A DNA stretch of 64,000 nt, from NCBI RefSeq assembly GCF_030816715.1, contig NZ_JAUSYH010000001.1:62001-126000 (forward strand), read 5' to 3'. The translations under genes and the position numbers were made by a program. The notes under the pieces are model-generated. The model made no database searches, was not told the DNA's origin, and saw only the letters and a program-made list of their open reading frames with translations. The DNA is from Streptomyces achromogenes (GTDB taxonomy: Bacteria; Actinomycetota; Actinomycetes; Streptomycetales; Streptomycetaceae). This document shows positions 46,229 through 55,571 of this stretch, in pieces (the first letter of the stretch is position 1; the number at the start of each line of letters is the position of its first letter).

Positions 46229-46544
46229 CACAGTGCCGGCTCCGTAACCTGAGATCTCGTGCTCCGCCGGCCGCCCGGCTGGGAGGAGGCTCTCGCGCCG
46301 CATGCCGCCGCACTCGAACCGGCAGCCCAGGGCCGGGCCGACGGATCACCGGTGAGCCGGGCCTCACTCCAGGCCGCCGGGCTGGGAAGCGGCCCCGACC
46401 GCCATAGATGCCGTACGAGCCGCCGACCGGTAGCTGACCAGAGCACTGGATCAATGCGGGTGACTCAGTCGCAGATGTCCGGGTCAACGACCACTGGTCG
46501 CTGACCCGGACATGCCACAGAGCGAGAAGCCCCAGCTCGGCACT

Positions 46545-46585
46545 GATCGCATCGCATCGCGTCCCGCATCGCATCGCGTCTCGCG
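46545..46585 (+). repeat. Short tandem repeat (GCATC-rich)
   Basis: About two units of GCATCGCATCGCGTC(C/T)C in a row, at the point where the PAS-phosphatase remnant begins. It may mark the recombination site that truncated the gene. Confidence 0.55.
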
Positions 46586-46599
46586 CCATGCGCGGGAGG

Positions 46600-47690
46600 C
46601 GGCACGATCCTGGCGGCCAATCCGGCCGCCCGCGCCTCGGTCCCTCAGCTGTGCGCGGGTGCGAGCCTGTACGCCCTCAACGGCGACGCCCTGCGCAGGC
46701 ATCTGGGCAACTGGCTGCGCAGCGGCAGCCCGCTGCCGGACGCGCTCGTCTTCAAGGACGGCGACGGCAGCCTGGTGCGCTTTCGCTGCCAGGGTGTGCG
46801 CGCCACCTGGTGGCAGGGCCCCGCGCCGGTCGTGCAGCTGAGCCTGCGCAGGGTGGATCATGCCGACCGGTTCGCCGTCCTCAGCCAACAGGTCGGCGCA
46901 CTCCACCGGGAGATCGCCATCCGCCGTACCGCGGAGGCCCAGCGCGAGGAACTGCTGTTCGCCGAGCAGGCCGCCCGCGCCCGTCTGCAACGCCTGTATC
47001 AGCTGACCGCGGTGCTGGCCTCCTCCGCCACCCTCGCGCAGGTCGCCGAGGCCGTGGCCGCCACCGCCGCACGGGTGCTGGACGAGGACCACATCGGCCT
47101 GTCGATCGGTGACGTTGCCGGCCACGGCTCGCCCCAGGCGGCCGTCATGGCCCAGATAATCGCCGCCCTGCGCGGCATCGTCCTGCGCTGCGGCACCCGC
47201 CCGGAAGCGGTCCTCACCGAGCTGAACGAGTACCTGCACCTGTACCACCGCGGCCAGATGGCCACCGCCGCCTACCTGCTCTACCACCGGCCCACCCGCA
47301 CCCTGACCTACGTCAAGGCCGGACATCCTCCGCCGCTCGTGGTACGCCCCGACGGCTCCAGCCGCTACCTCGACGGTCCGATCTGCCCGCCGGTGGGACC
47401 GGTCCCCGGCGCCCGCTACCACCAAGGTCAGACCACCCTGGCCGAAGGCGAGGCCGTTTCCTGCTCTACACCGACGGCCTCATCGAACGCCGCAGGGAAG
47501 CCCTGGACACCGGCCTGGACCGGCTCACCGAGACGGCCATTCGGGCGCAGGCATGAACGTGCACGATCGGTGCGAGCTGTTCCTCACCCACCAGCCCGGC
47601 GCCGACTACCCCGACGACCGCGCCCTGCTCCTCGCCCGGCCCGGCTCGCCCAGCCGACCAGCCCGCTGGACCAGAACGTGGCGTGAACCG
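46600..47690 (+). pseudogene. PAS-SpoIIE (PP2C) phosphatase remnant
   Basis: PAS-like start TILAANPAARASVPQLCAGA, then VRATWWQGPAPVVQLSL, a coiled coil (AEAQREELLFAEQAARARLQ), a short GAF start and abruptly the SpoIIE phosphatase core: LSIGDVAGHGSPQAAVMAQI, LNEYLHLYHRGQMATAAYLL and YVKAGHPPPLVVRPDG. Most of the GAF domain is deleted. A single-base frameshift at about 47455 puts the final LLYTDGLIERRREALDTGLD off-frame, and the last block (CELFLTHQPGADYPDDRALL) is in a third frame. No start codon remains. Confidence 0.78.
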
Positions 47691-47953
47691 ACCCGTCCGA
47701 CGCTTCAGGGACGAGCCCGGGCGGGCGGGCCGTGCGAGCAGTTCACACACCACATCAGCCCTGGCCCAGGATGCCGGTTGAGTTTGGGGGTTTGGGCCTG
47801 CTGGCGTTGGAGTGTGCTCAAGAGCGTTCTGGTGAGTGGGAGTGAGTGTGGTCTGTGCCGGGTCGTGTGCCTTGGCTGTGGGGGCGCGTCTCGGTGGCGT
47901 ACTGGCGTTCTCGCATCGAATGTGTGACCTTCGCGGATGGTGCTCGTTGCTCA

Positions 47954-48384
47954 TGGCGACGGCTTCTTCGGGTGGGTTCGGGCAGGGGGTGACAGGGGTG
48001 GGTGAGCTGCGGAGTGTCGCGGCGTCGTTCGTCATTCCCGGTCCGCCCGGTGTGGCCGTCCGGACCCGCCTCAAGTCCCTGACGCCCGGGGACGACAAGG
48101 TGCTGCGGCTGGTGGGCGCGCATCTGGGGTCGCTGGCAGCGAAGGACCTCAAGGCGCGCCGTCGGGACGGTCTTTCTCATTCCGGTGAGGCGTGGGCGGT
48201 GCGTCAGCGGGAGCTGACGCCGTTGTCGTCGTCGCGGTGGGCGGGGTCGATCACCAAGGCCACGCACGACCAGTGGGCGCTGGCCCGCCGCTGCCAGTCG
48301 GCGCACCTGCAGGACCTGGAAGCCGGCATCCGCACCATCGAGCACCGGCTGTCCCAGCCGGTCCGGCAGAAAGGGACGGACTGA
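47954..48384 (+). pseudogene. IS200/IS605-type TnpB-like protein, N-terminal fragment
   Basis: From about ATG 47954: VIPGPPGVAVRTRLKSLTPG, VLRLVGAHLGSLAAKDLKAR and TPLSSSRWAGSITKATHDQW match the start of actinobacterial TnpB/OrfB accessory proteins (TAASSSRWAGxIT). It ends at 48384; the RuvC catalytic domain and zinc finger are missing. No tnpA is nearby. Confidence 0.68.
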
Positions 48385-48555
48385 TTCACCAGGCAAGCGG
48401 CTCCGGCGGCCATAAGGGCCGGCGAGAGTGCGACCACGCCGACGTTGATGTTGTTGAACCGCGTCTTCGGCAGTGTCGTCATGACGGTCCGCAGCCGCGC
48501 GCCGAACTCTGGCAGCACGCAGGAGAATCCGGTGCTCCGCGTACCGCACACCGCG

Positions 48556-49062
48556 TCATGCCGAAGGAATGCGAAACTCGAATTCGGGCCGGTTCCACGG
48601 CACGGCGGGTGGGGATGCGAACGCGGTCCCGGTCAGCACTGCACCGACGCGGTGGTAGAAGTCCTCGGCGGGAGGATGCGACACGACCTTGACACGGGCG
48701 AGCCCGGCGGCACGGGCCTCGGACTGCATGTGCGCAACAAGCAGTCGTCCGATACCCCGACCCTGCGCTTCGTCGGCGACGAACAGCAGATCGAGCTCCG
48801 GTGGAACGAGGACGAGCGAGTAGAACCCGAAGATCCGGCCTCCATGCTCGCCGGCGCCGACGGCTACGAAGGCGCGGTGCGCCTCGATGTAATCAGGACC
48901 GACCCGGTAGCCCTCGACTGCGGCTGCGTACTTACCCTCGTAGGCACCTGAGCCGCGCACGAGCCGCGTGAGCCGTTTGGCATCCCGCGCGATGGCTCTC
49001 CGTATCGTGACCGGCTGGCTGATCGGGGAAGTGCGTGAACTCATCGGGAAAGTATGTCGCAT
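48556..49062 (-). CDS. GNAT family N-acetyltransferase
   Basis: 168 aa; ATG 49062 with GAGGGG 7 nt upstream, preferred over longer frames. VTIRRAIARDAKRLTRLVRG, AFVAVGAGEHGGRIFGFYSL, LDLLFVADEAQGRGIGRLLV (acetyl-CoA loop QGRGIG) and AEDFYHRVGAVLTG are standard GNAT blocks. The substrate is not predictable. Confidence 0.88.
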   Translation of the reverse strand: MRHTFPMSSRTSPISQPVTIRRAIARDAKRLTRLVRGSGAYEGKYAAAVEGYRVGPDYIEAHRAFVAVGAGEHGGRIFGFYSLVLVPPELDLLFVADEAQGRGIGRLLVAHMQSEARAAGLARVKVVSHPPAEDFYHRVGAVLTGTAFASPPAVPWNRPEFEFRIPSA

Positions 49063-49208
49063 CGATGTCCCCTCAGGATGTTCCTCGGCGGGCCTCGCCG
49101 TCTCACCCGCTGCCACAGAGAGATCACACAGGCAATAGATCATGCCGTCCCGCTCCACGGGTACCGTCGACGCGTGTGACCAGCGGCGCAGCCCGGACGC
49201 TGTCGCGG

Positions 49209-49510
49209 TCAGTAGGTGGCCAGGGAGATGGCGATGTAGTGCGCGGTGAAGGCTGCCACGGTCAGGGCGTGGAAGACCTCGTGGTAACCGAACCAGCGGG
49301 GTGAGGGATCGGGCCGCTGCAGGCCGTAGACGACCGCGCCGCGCTGTAGCGGAGACCGCCGACAACGATCAGGCCGACTACGGCCGCTCCGCCGGTGTGC
49401 AGGAAGTCGGACAGGGCCAGACAACACGGGGTGTACAGCCAGCGCGGAGCTCCGACCCACAAGACCCGGAACACGATGCCGGCCAACGCCCAGTCCATAC
49501 GAGCCACAGC
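49209..49510 (-). pseudogene. Hemolysin III-like membrane protein, C-terminal remnant
   Basis: ARMDWALAGIVFRVLWVGAP with RWLYTPCCLA, then FLHTGGAAVVGLIVVGGLRY, and in another frame AVVYGLQRPDPSPRWFGYHE with VFHALTVAAFTAHYIAIS. This is the last third of a YqfA/HlyIII-type seven-helix protein (GYHEVFHxxxxxAA signature), with a frameshift near 49345 and the first helices missing. Confidence 0.75.
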
Positions 49511-49746
49511 AGCACGGACCGCTGTTCCGGCCGGAGGAGGAGCACGGCCAGGGGGTGCAGGTGCCGCCGGCGGCAATGCCTTAATGCTGAAAGACCTCAC
49601 TCCGGCAGCATTCTTGGAAGGTCGGTCCAGGACCCCAGGACCCCAGGGCCATCGCCGGGCCCGGGCCGGCTCGCCACCGTGTGAATACCAGCCCCGTTGA
49701 CACTCCCGCCGATTGGGCCTGCCGAAGCCGAGTAGAACGGCCGGCC

Positions 49747-50367
49747 ATGGGAAAGATCAGGGCTTACGAACGGGCATCTCCGCTCGCCTACGCTCAAGGA
49801 TCGCCGATGCTTCCTGAGGTCCGCCCCCACGTATCCACCGCCCTCGCAGACCAGTTGGAACACCAACTGGACCTGACTCCGCATCTCGAGGCCGGCCGGC
49901 TCGATGTGGAGGGCATCGCCGGCATCGCGGTCGTCGCAGCCGCCCATTCCGACGGCTATGCGGCCACCGGCCATCTCCTCGGGCTGCTGGCCGCGCTGCC
50001 TGCTCCCACCAAGGCAGGAGAACGCTTCTGGTCGGACCTGTGGAGGTCGTCGGGCACCGCGTATCTGCTACCGGTCAACATGAAGGCCCAGGTGCTGCGT
50101 TCTCTGGAAGGAGAAGGAACCGCCCTGGCCAGGCAGATCCTTTCGGCCGTCGATGAGATGACTCCGCCCCAGCGCGTGGCGGCCGGAGAGGTGATCGGTC
50201 AAGCCCTCGCCGAGTCCGACCATTTGCCTGACCTCAAGACACAGGTCATCGGCGAGTTGTGGCTCCGAGATCTCGAGCTCACCGCCTGGCGCGTTCTGCA
50301 TGCGGACCGCAGATGGGACGATCCGGATGGACGTCAAGCCTTCCTCGCCGCCTGGACGGGCACCTGA
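49747..50367 (+). CDS. Hypothetical protein
   Basis: 206 aa from ATG 49747 (MGKIRAYERASPLAYAQG); ATG 49807 is an alternative. It is helical, with VSTALADQLEHQLDLTPHLE, AGIAVVAAAHSDGYAATGHL and SAVDEMTPPQRVAAGEVIGQ. No family recognised and no clear partner. Confidence 0.62.
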   Translation: MGKIRAYERASPLAYAQGSPMLPEVRPHVSTALADQLEHQLDLTPHLEAGRLDVEGIAGIAVVAAAHSDGYAATGHLLGLLAALPAPTKAGERFWSDLWRSSGTAYLLPVNMKAQVLRSLEGEGTALARQILSAVDEMTPPQRVAAGEVIGQALAESDHLPDLKTQVIGELWLRDLELTAWRVLHADRRWDDPDGRQAFLAAWTGT

Positions 50368-50641
50368 CCGTCTGCTGCTCCGAACTGTGCGAACAGAGAC
50401 GCAGCACATGCGGCACCCGAACCGGACGGCGCTCGAAGCAACTGAGGTCAGGAAGTTCGGCCGAGGCGCACCCGCCTCGCCTCCGCCTCAACAGATCAGA
50501 GGCCGCGCAGCGATGGCTGCGCGGCCCCTGATCCTGTGCACGCCCGGCACGAAAGCAGGCGCTTCGCCCGGTGGGCGGCAAAGCTCCAACGGGCGGCGCT
50601 CACCGAACGCGGTGCGCGATCTCTCGGGCAGGTCTGCGAGG

Positions 50642-50845
50642 TCAGGCCAGGTTGATGTTCTCGGCCTGTGGACCCTTCTGACCCTGGGGGACGTCGAACG
50701 TCACGGCCTGGCCCTCCTGGAGCTCACGGAAGCCGGTGGAGTTGATGGCGGAGTAGTGCGCGAAGACATCCGGGCCGCCGCCGTCCTGGGCGATGAAGCC
50801 GAAGCCCTTCTCCGCGTTGAACCACTTCACAGTTCCCGTTGCCAT
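50642..50845 (-). CDS. Cold-shock protein (CspA/ScoF type)
   Basis: 67 aa: [20 protein letters not shown] with RNP1-like [20 protein letters not shown] with RNP2-like VFAHY, and [20 protein letters not shown]. Single-stranded nucleic acid binding OB-fold RNA chaperone. A long leader precedes it, common for cold-shock mRNAs, and a MerR-type gene lies upstream in the same orientation. Confidence 0.95.
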   Translation of the reverse strand: MATGTVKWFNAEKGFGFIAQDGGGPDVFAHYSAINSTGFRELQEGQAVTFDVPQGQKGPQAENINLA

Positions 50846-51088
50846 GTCTGATGCCTTCCAGTCGATGAACGCCTCCCCCTCCATGGGGAAGGCAGGGGTG
50901 ATCGCACTGGTCCCTGCGGCACAGCACAGCAAAACGCCCACACCGAAGGTGTGGGCAGGAGGGAATTCCGAACCACGACAGCTGACGCAGACGCTACAGG
51001 CCCACACGCCGCGTCACCACAGGAAGCGATCACACCGCACGGCAGACCAGGCGTGCGGTGCCCGCCGACGGGGCCGGGCACGCTCATC

Positions 51089-51427
51089 TCACGCTGCTGC
51101 GGTCGGGTTCGCCGACTCGGCGGCGCGTCGGTATTGGGCGTTGAGGCGCTGGGCTTCCTCGAGCTGGTCTTCGAGGATGATGATGCGGCAGGCGGCCTCG
51201 ATGGGGGTGCCGTGGTCGACGAGTTCCCGGGCGCGGGCGGCGATGCGCAGCTGGTAGCGGGAGTAGCGGCGGTGCCCGCCTGCGGAGCGCAGTGGGGTGA
51301 TGAGGCGGGCTTCGCCGATGGCGCGCAGGAAGCTCTGGGTGGTGCCGAGCATCTCGGCGGCCCGGCCCATGGTGTAGGCGGGGTAGTCGTCGTCATCGAG
51401 ACGGCCGAACGTGCCGTCTGCTGTCAT
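51089..51427 (-). CDS. MerR-type helix-turn-helix protein
   Basis: 112 aa; ATG 51427 with GAGAGG upstream. YTMGRAAEMLGTTQSFLRAI, GEARLITPLRSAGGHRRYSR and YQLRIAARARELVDHGTPIE form a MerR-like winged helix (the GGHRRY wing is typical). A coiled coil ILEDQLEEAQRLNAQYRRAA follows for dimerisation. No effector domain. Such genes often sit beside cold-shock genes in streptomycetes, as here. Confidence 0.9.
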   Translation of the reverse strand: MTADGTFGRLDDDDYPAYTMGRAAEMLGTTQSFLRAIGEARLITPLRSAGGHRRYSRYQLRIAARARELVDHGTPIEAACRIIILEDQLEEAQRLNAQYRRAAESANPTAAA

Positions 51428-52050
51428 TGCACCTCTCTGTTGAACGCATGGAGGGGCCCTGGCGCCGTACTGGCACCAGGGCCCCGAAGGAACTACTACA
51501 CCATCTGCCGGCCCTGATACTGCACCGGCCCTCTGTTTCCGCAGACCCGACCGAGACACTGTCGGGGGCGCGGGGATCGCGGTTGCTCGACCGGAGACCA
51601 CCTCACTATCGATGTCCTGCGGTACCCGGGTCCAAGAGTTCCACCCGGGCGATCCTGATGGCGCTCGGCTCCTCCGTTCTTCCCTCTTGATCAACTACTC
51701 ACTGACGGAAACTGCGAACTACTGGTGGCCTCGAACAGCGCCACTCTTCGGCAGCCAGCCCCGTTGCCTGTCCTGCGTCTGCTCTGGCTTGGAACCCCAC
51801 TGCCGAACCTCCCGGTGCGCGCGCCCGCAGTCGACACCTTCACCGAGGTACTGCCACTGACTTCACTGCTGGGTACTGCGACCTTCACTTGCTGGCACTG
51901 CCACTGCGGTGCTGCTCATGGCGGCCCCTGATCACTGCGGGCCACCCGGTCCGGTCGTCAGTCCCGTCGCCGTCCTGCAAACGCTCTGGCTTCGGAACTC
52001 CACCACCGCACCGTCATGCCAACTGAAACTGCGTACTGCTGCCCGGCAGT
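51428..52050. other. Non-coding interval with dense ACTG motifs
   Basis: About 620 bases without a supported gene, between the MerR gene and a transposase fragment. From about 51700 to 52060 the tetramer ACTG occurs about 14 times, 10 of them as ACTGC. Confidence 0.5.
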
Positions 52051-52060
52051 TCATGTCTGC
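51700..52060 (+). repeat. ACTGC-rich degenerate repeat tract
   Basis: By eye the plus strand has ACTG about 14 times in 360 bases (one or two expected by chance), spaced irregularly: ggtactgccactgacttcac, ggcactgccactgcggtg and aactgaaactgcgtactgct. No period is constant. It could be a binding array or a low-complexity coding relic. Confidence 0.45.
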
Positions 52061-52488
52061 CGGGTGTTGCTCGATCTCGGCGCCGAGAGAAACCATAACT
52101 GCACCGCCGACGAATGTCTACTCCGGCTGGCATAGATTTCCGCGCCCTCGAAGATGAGGTAGTCCACGGCGCAGTCGTCCAGGTCCAGCAAGTCGGCGCG
52201 GCGCAGCTCGCTCAGCAGGGCGGCGTGCAGGCAGGGCCAGACGCCGGCCTCGGTCCAGTCCCGCAGCCGGCGCCAGGCCGTCACCCCGGAGCAGCCCACA
52301 GCCTCCGCAGGGACGTCACGCCAGGCGACACCGGTCCGCAGCACGTACAGGACGCCAGCGAGTGCAGTTCGGTCGGGAACACGCAACCGCCCCGGATGGC
52401 GTCGGCGCCGCTCGGGAGCGGGCGGCAGCAGCGGAGCCACCCGCTCCCACAAGTCGTCAGGAACAAGATCGGCACGCACTCCGAACAC
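52051..52488 (-). pseudogene. IS5-family transposase, N-terminal fragment
   Basis: Reads ADLVPDDLWERVAPLLPPAP, VLYVLRTGVAWRDVPAEAVG, TAWRRLRDWTEAGVWPCLH and ELRRADLLDLDDCAVD, then departs from the family right at the first catalytic Asp. The tail after about 52150 is unrelated sequence. Confidence 0.82.
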
Positions 52489-52716
52489 ACTGCCGACCCA
52501 ACCAAGATCATTGAGCGCAAGACCCGCAGCTCAACTCATTCTGAAACGAATCAGTAAGGGAGGACTTCCCCCTGGGGTGCCTGCGGCCGGCGGTCCGCGC
52601 CCATGCGACGAGCCCGTTCTCGCGAGCCGACCGGAGCCGGATGCGGGTGGCGGATTCCGGGAGCCGCGCACACGTGGGAACCGTGCGCAGTGGGCAGAGC
52701 GCAGGGGCTGGCCCGA

Positions 52717-53493
52717 TCAGATGGCCGACGTGTTCCGTGTCATCTCGGCCGCCTCGGTGATGGCGCGTTGTCTGAGATCGCCGAACAGCTGCATCGTGAC
52801 GGCGGCCAGGACGTCGTCCCCGCCAACAGTGCGCCCGTCCCCGCGGCGGGTGGACAGGGCGAGGAGGGGGTCCTTGAGCAGCGGTGCCGGGGCTGGCTCG
52901 CCCGGCACCACCAGACCGACCGTCCCGAACCGCTTGACCCCGCCCTCGCGGACGACCTTGGCCGCGTCCCGGGCCAGGGCCGTCAGGAACACGCTCGCGA
53001 TTCCGTCCAGGTCGCGGACCATCGCCGGGACCGCCCTCACCCCCCGGCTCCCCAGCAGCCTTCTCACCCCGGCCTCGAACCGGTGGGCGCCAGCCACACC
53101 ACTCGGTGTACGCGCCCCGCGGCGCTCACGAAGAGACACGAGCGCACCATCTGCGTTGCGCACCTCGCCCATCAGGCCGTGGAAGGTCGGGCTGTGCAGG
53201 TACCACGCCGATCCCACCTCCACCTCGACGTTCCGGTCGATCGCCGAGATGAGGTCCTTGGGAATCAACCTCTTCCTGGCCTCCTCGGCCGCCGCGCTTC
53301 TCGCGCCGTCGATGATCTCCGTCAGCACGGTCCGCGTCACCGACGCGGCGGCCCACGCGGCCGGCCGGGAGACGTGCAACGAGGTCACGTCCCTGAACAC
53401 CGCTTTGACGAGCTGAGGCTTGAACGGCAGGTCGGTCACGACGGAAGCGGTCTGCGGACCGCTGCGCTTGGTGCGTAGGGGTTGTGTGGTCAT
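52717..53493 (-). CDS. Predicted histone-fold doublet protein
   Basis: 258 aa. Residues 24-93 read LPFKPQLVKAVFRDV, AAWAAASVTRTVLTEIIDGA, RSAAAEEARKRLIPKDLISA and IDRNVEVEVG. The order and spacing match an H2A-type histone fold: short helix, long helix LTAEILELAGNAARDN, RIIP loop, then HLQLAIRNDEEL. Residues about 143-238 repeat the plan in H4-like form: RRLLGSRGVRAVPAMVRDLD, GIASVFLTALARDAAKVVRE, and after an insertion [16 protein letters not shown]. The N-terminus is short and basic. Two folds on one chain would make an internal pseudodimer able to bind DNA. This rests on reading by eye; a helical protein of another fold is the alternative. Confidence 0.6.
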   Translation of the reverse strand: MTTQPLRTKRSGPQTASVVTDLPFKPQLVKAVFRDVTSLHVSRPAAWAAASVTRTVLTEIIDGARSAAAEEARKRLIPKDLISAIDRNVEVEVGSAWYLHSPTFHGLMGEVRNADGALVSLRERRGARTPSGVAGAHRFEAGVRRLLGSRGVRAVPAMVRDLDGIASVFLTALARDAAKVVREGGVKRFGTVGLVVPGEPAPAPLLKDPLLALSTRRGDGRTVGGDDVLAAVTMQLFGDLRQRAITEAAEMTRNTSAI

Positions 53494-53630
53494 CGAAGAA
53501 TGTGCTTTCTGCTGTCGGAGGTGTCAGTGGCCCATGCCGCACCGGGCGGCGAGACCCCAGAGCTCTGCGGAGGGCGCCGAGCCGGCACAGGGCCTGCCGG
53601 GCGACGCGCTGTGGTGCGGCGCCGTGCCGG

Positions 53631-54071
53631 TCAGGCGACCTGGTACCTGCCGACTTCCAGGAAGTGGCGCAGAGCTTCGGGTGTGTTGTCGTCGAGGGCG
53701 GCGTTGGCTGCCGCGCGCAGGGCCGGGCTGATGGACGGGTCGGCGAGGATGCGGGCTATGGCGACGCGGTCGTCCTCGGCCTGGGCGATGCGGTAGCCGG
53801 TCTCCAGCCAGGCGCGCATCGCCTCAGGGTCGTTGGCGTCCAGGAGGGCGTCGGCTTCTCGTCTCACACGCCGGCCGCTGTCCGGGGCGGCGAGGATCCG
53901 GGCTATGGCCACCCTCAGGTCGTCGGCGTCCGGCTCGTCCGCGGACGAGGACACCGCGGGCACCGTCACCGCGGTCGGTGCCACCGTGGCGGCGAAGGAC
54001 GGGGTGGCGAGCAGGAGGGCCGGGGCGAGGATGCCCGCGGCAATGCCGGGCGCTACGCGATGCAGTCGCAA
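53631..54071 (-). CDS. Secreted ALF-repeat protein
   Basis: 146 aa with a signal peptide (MRLHRVAPGIAAGILAPALL, cleaved near SFA). Two ALF-type repeats follow: VAIARILAAPDSGRRVRREA with ALLDANDPEAMRAWLETGY, and VAIARILADPSISPALRAAA with ALDDNTPEALRHFLEVGRY. ALF (Ala-Leu-Phe) repeats are common in exported actinobacterial proteins; this one has only the repeats and no effector domain. Confidence 0.85.
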   Translation of the reverse strand: MRLHRVAPGIAAGILAPALLLATPSFAATVAPTAVTVPAVSSSADEPDADDLRVAIARILAAPDSGRRVRREADALLDANDPEAMRAWLETGYRIAQAEDDRVAIARILADPSISPALRAAANAALDDNTPEALRHFLEVGRYQVA

Positions 54072-54296
54072 GGGGAATGCTCCTCTTCGTTTGCTACGGA
54101 GGTGAGTTGAGGACGCCTCAGGGCGTTCAATTCGGTGATGCTGCCACCTGGGTCTGACAGTGGCAGCTGCCCCGCTGCGGTCGCAGGGCAGGGTCTGTCA
54201 AAACGAGCACGTCTTACAGTCCCCCCACCAGACCGAACCGGGCTTTTTAACATCGCGCGGGCCTTCCCGGGGGTGAGGGTGGGGTGGCAGCGGCAG

Positions 54297-54640
54297 CGGG
54301 CCCTGGATGGAGGTCTTCTCGTCGGCGCTGAACGACGAATTCGTCCGCGCCGAGCGGCGCCCCGTTCCAGGTGCGGGCGTACATATCCAGGACGCGCGCG
54401 GCCTTGCCGCAGAGGTGGGGGTCGGTGATGAAGCTCCAGGAGTGGTGTTGCCAGGGCTTGAGGGCGTCCCGCGCGAGCCAGCGGCGCACGGTGGGGGCCG
54501 ACAGGAAGGGCGCGATGCCGCGCTTTACGGCGTCGCGAGCCAGTTCGGGGCTGGTCACTGCATTCTTCAGCCGGTGCCGCTCGGTGGCGGTCGGGGATAT
54601 CGGGCGGGCGGCGGCAATGGGCATGCCAGCCAAGCTGACT
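54297..54640 (-). pseudogene. IS630-family transposase, internal fragment
   Basis: Reads PISPTATERHRLKNAVTSPE, LSAPTVRRWLARDALKPWQH and WSFITDPHLCGKAARVLDMY, then a frame change at about 54345 to SADEKTSIQ (first catalytic Asp). It matches the start-to-middle of IS630 transposases. Both ends are missing. Confidence 0.78.
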
Positions 54641-54655
54641 TCCGGAGCCGACCAG

Positions 54656-55528
54656 TTAGCCTCGCAGGTCAGACAAGTCCTCATCACGGAGACTGAGGTC
54701 GTTCGCCGCGAGGTTCTCCTCCAGATGATCGAGAGAGCCGGTGCCCGGAATCGCCAGCACCGACGGCGACTTCGCCAACAGCGAGGCGATCGCGACCTGC
54801 GCGGTGGTCGCGCCCAGGCGTGCCGCGACCTTGCCGAGCCGTTCGGCGTCGAGTGGGCCGCTGGCGACGCCGCCGCCGAGCGGAAAGTACGGCACATACG
54901 CGATGCCCGCTTCCTCGCACTCGGGCAGCAACCCCGTGTCGCCGGTGTGCCTGTTCTGCACCGCCGTGACGGGCGCGATTCCCCGGGCCTCGGCGAGCTG
55001 GGCGCCGTCGACGTTACTGACGCCCAGATGTTGGATCAGCCCCTCCGCGCGGAGCTCAGCCAGGACCGCGAACCGTTCGGCGATCGACTCGCCACCCGGA
55101 CCGGTCATCCCGCCGACGCGCAGATAGACCAGGTTGAGCCGGTTGAGACCTAGACAGCGCAGATCCGCCTCGACGAGGCCGCGCAGCTGATCAGCCGTCG
55201 CCTGCCCGCTCGGCACACCGTTCGGTCCGGGCAACGGCCCCACCTTCGTCGCGATCACCAGGTCGTCACGGTAGGGGGTCAATGCCGTACGGATCAGCTC
55301 GTTGGCCCACACCGCGTCCCTGCCATAGAAACCAGCGGTGTCGATGTGGTTCACGCCCAGCTCCACGGCCCGGCGGAGCACGGCGATGCCCGTCTCGGGA
55401 TCTCGCGCCGGACCGGCGAATGCGCCCATCGCCAGGCGCATCGCGCCGAAGCCGAGCCGGTTGATCGTCAGCTCCCCGCCGAGGGAGAAAGTCTTGATCG
55501 TCATGACGCTCATGGTGTCCGCCGGCAC
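54656..55528 (-). CDS. Aldo/keto reductase
   Basis: 290 aa as drawn; the likely start is one of three (55528 GTG, 55513 or 55504 ATG). FSLGGELTINRLGFGAMRLA, VELGVNHIDTAGFYGRDAVW (catalytic Asp and Tyr), DDLVIATKVGPL (Lys), IQHLGVSNVDGAQLAEAR and SVLAIPGTGSLDHLEENLAA (NADPH site) are standard for this family. The usual catalytic His region reads NLVYLRVGG, so the His is replaced by Arg, which is common in this subgroup. Divergent from a LuxR-like regulator gene 43 bases away, which probably controls it. Confidence 0.92.
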   Translation of the reverse strand: MPADTMSVMTIKTFSLGGELTINRLGFGAMRLAMGAFAGPARDPETGIAVLRRAVELGVNHIDTAGFYGRDAVWANELIRTALTPYRDDLVIATKVGPLPGPNGVPSGQATADQLRGLVEADLRCLGLNRLNLVYLRVGGMTGPGGESIAERFAVLAELRAEGLIQHLGVSNVDGAQLAEARGIAPVTAVQNRHTGDTGLLPECEEAGIAYVPYFPLGGGVASGPLDAERLGKVAARLGATTAQVAIASLLAKSPSVLAIPGTGSLDHLEENLAANDLSLRDEDLSDLRG

Positions 55529-55571
55529 GACTCCTAGCGAGCTCGTGGCAGCTTGATGCCAGACTGGCAGG

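Noticed and set aside
50300..50851. 183-codon plus-strand frame near the cold-shock gene
   Set aside because: It is antisense to the cold-shock gene over its C-terminal part and resembles no protein.
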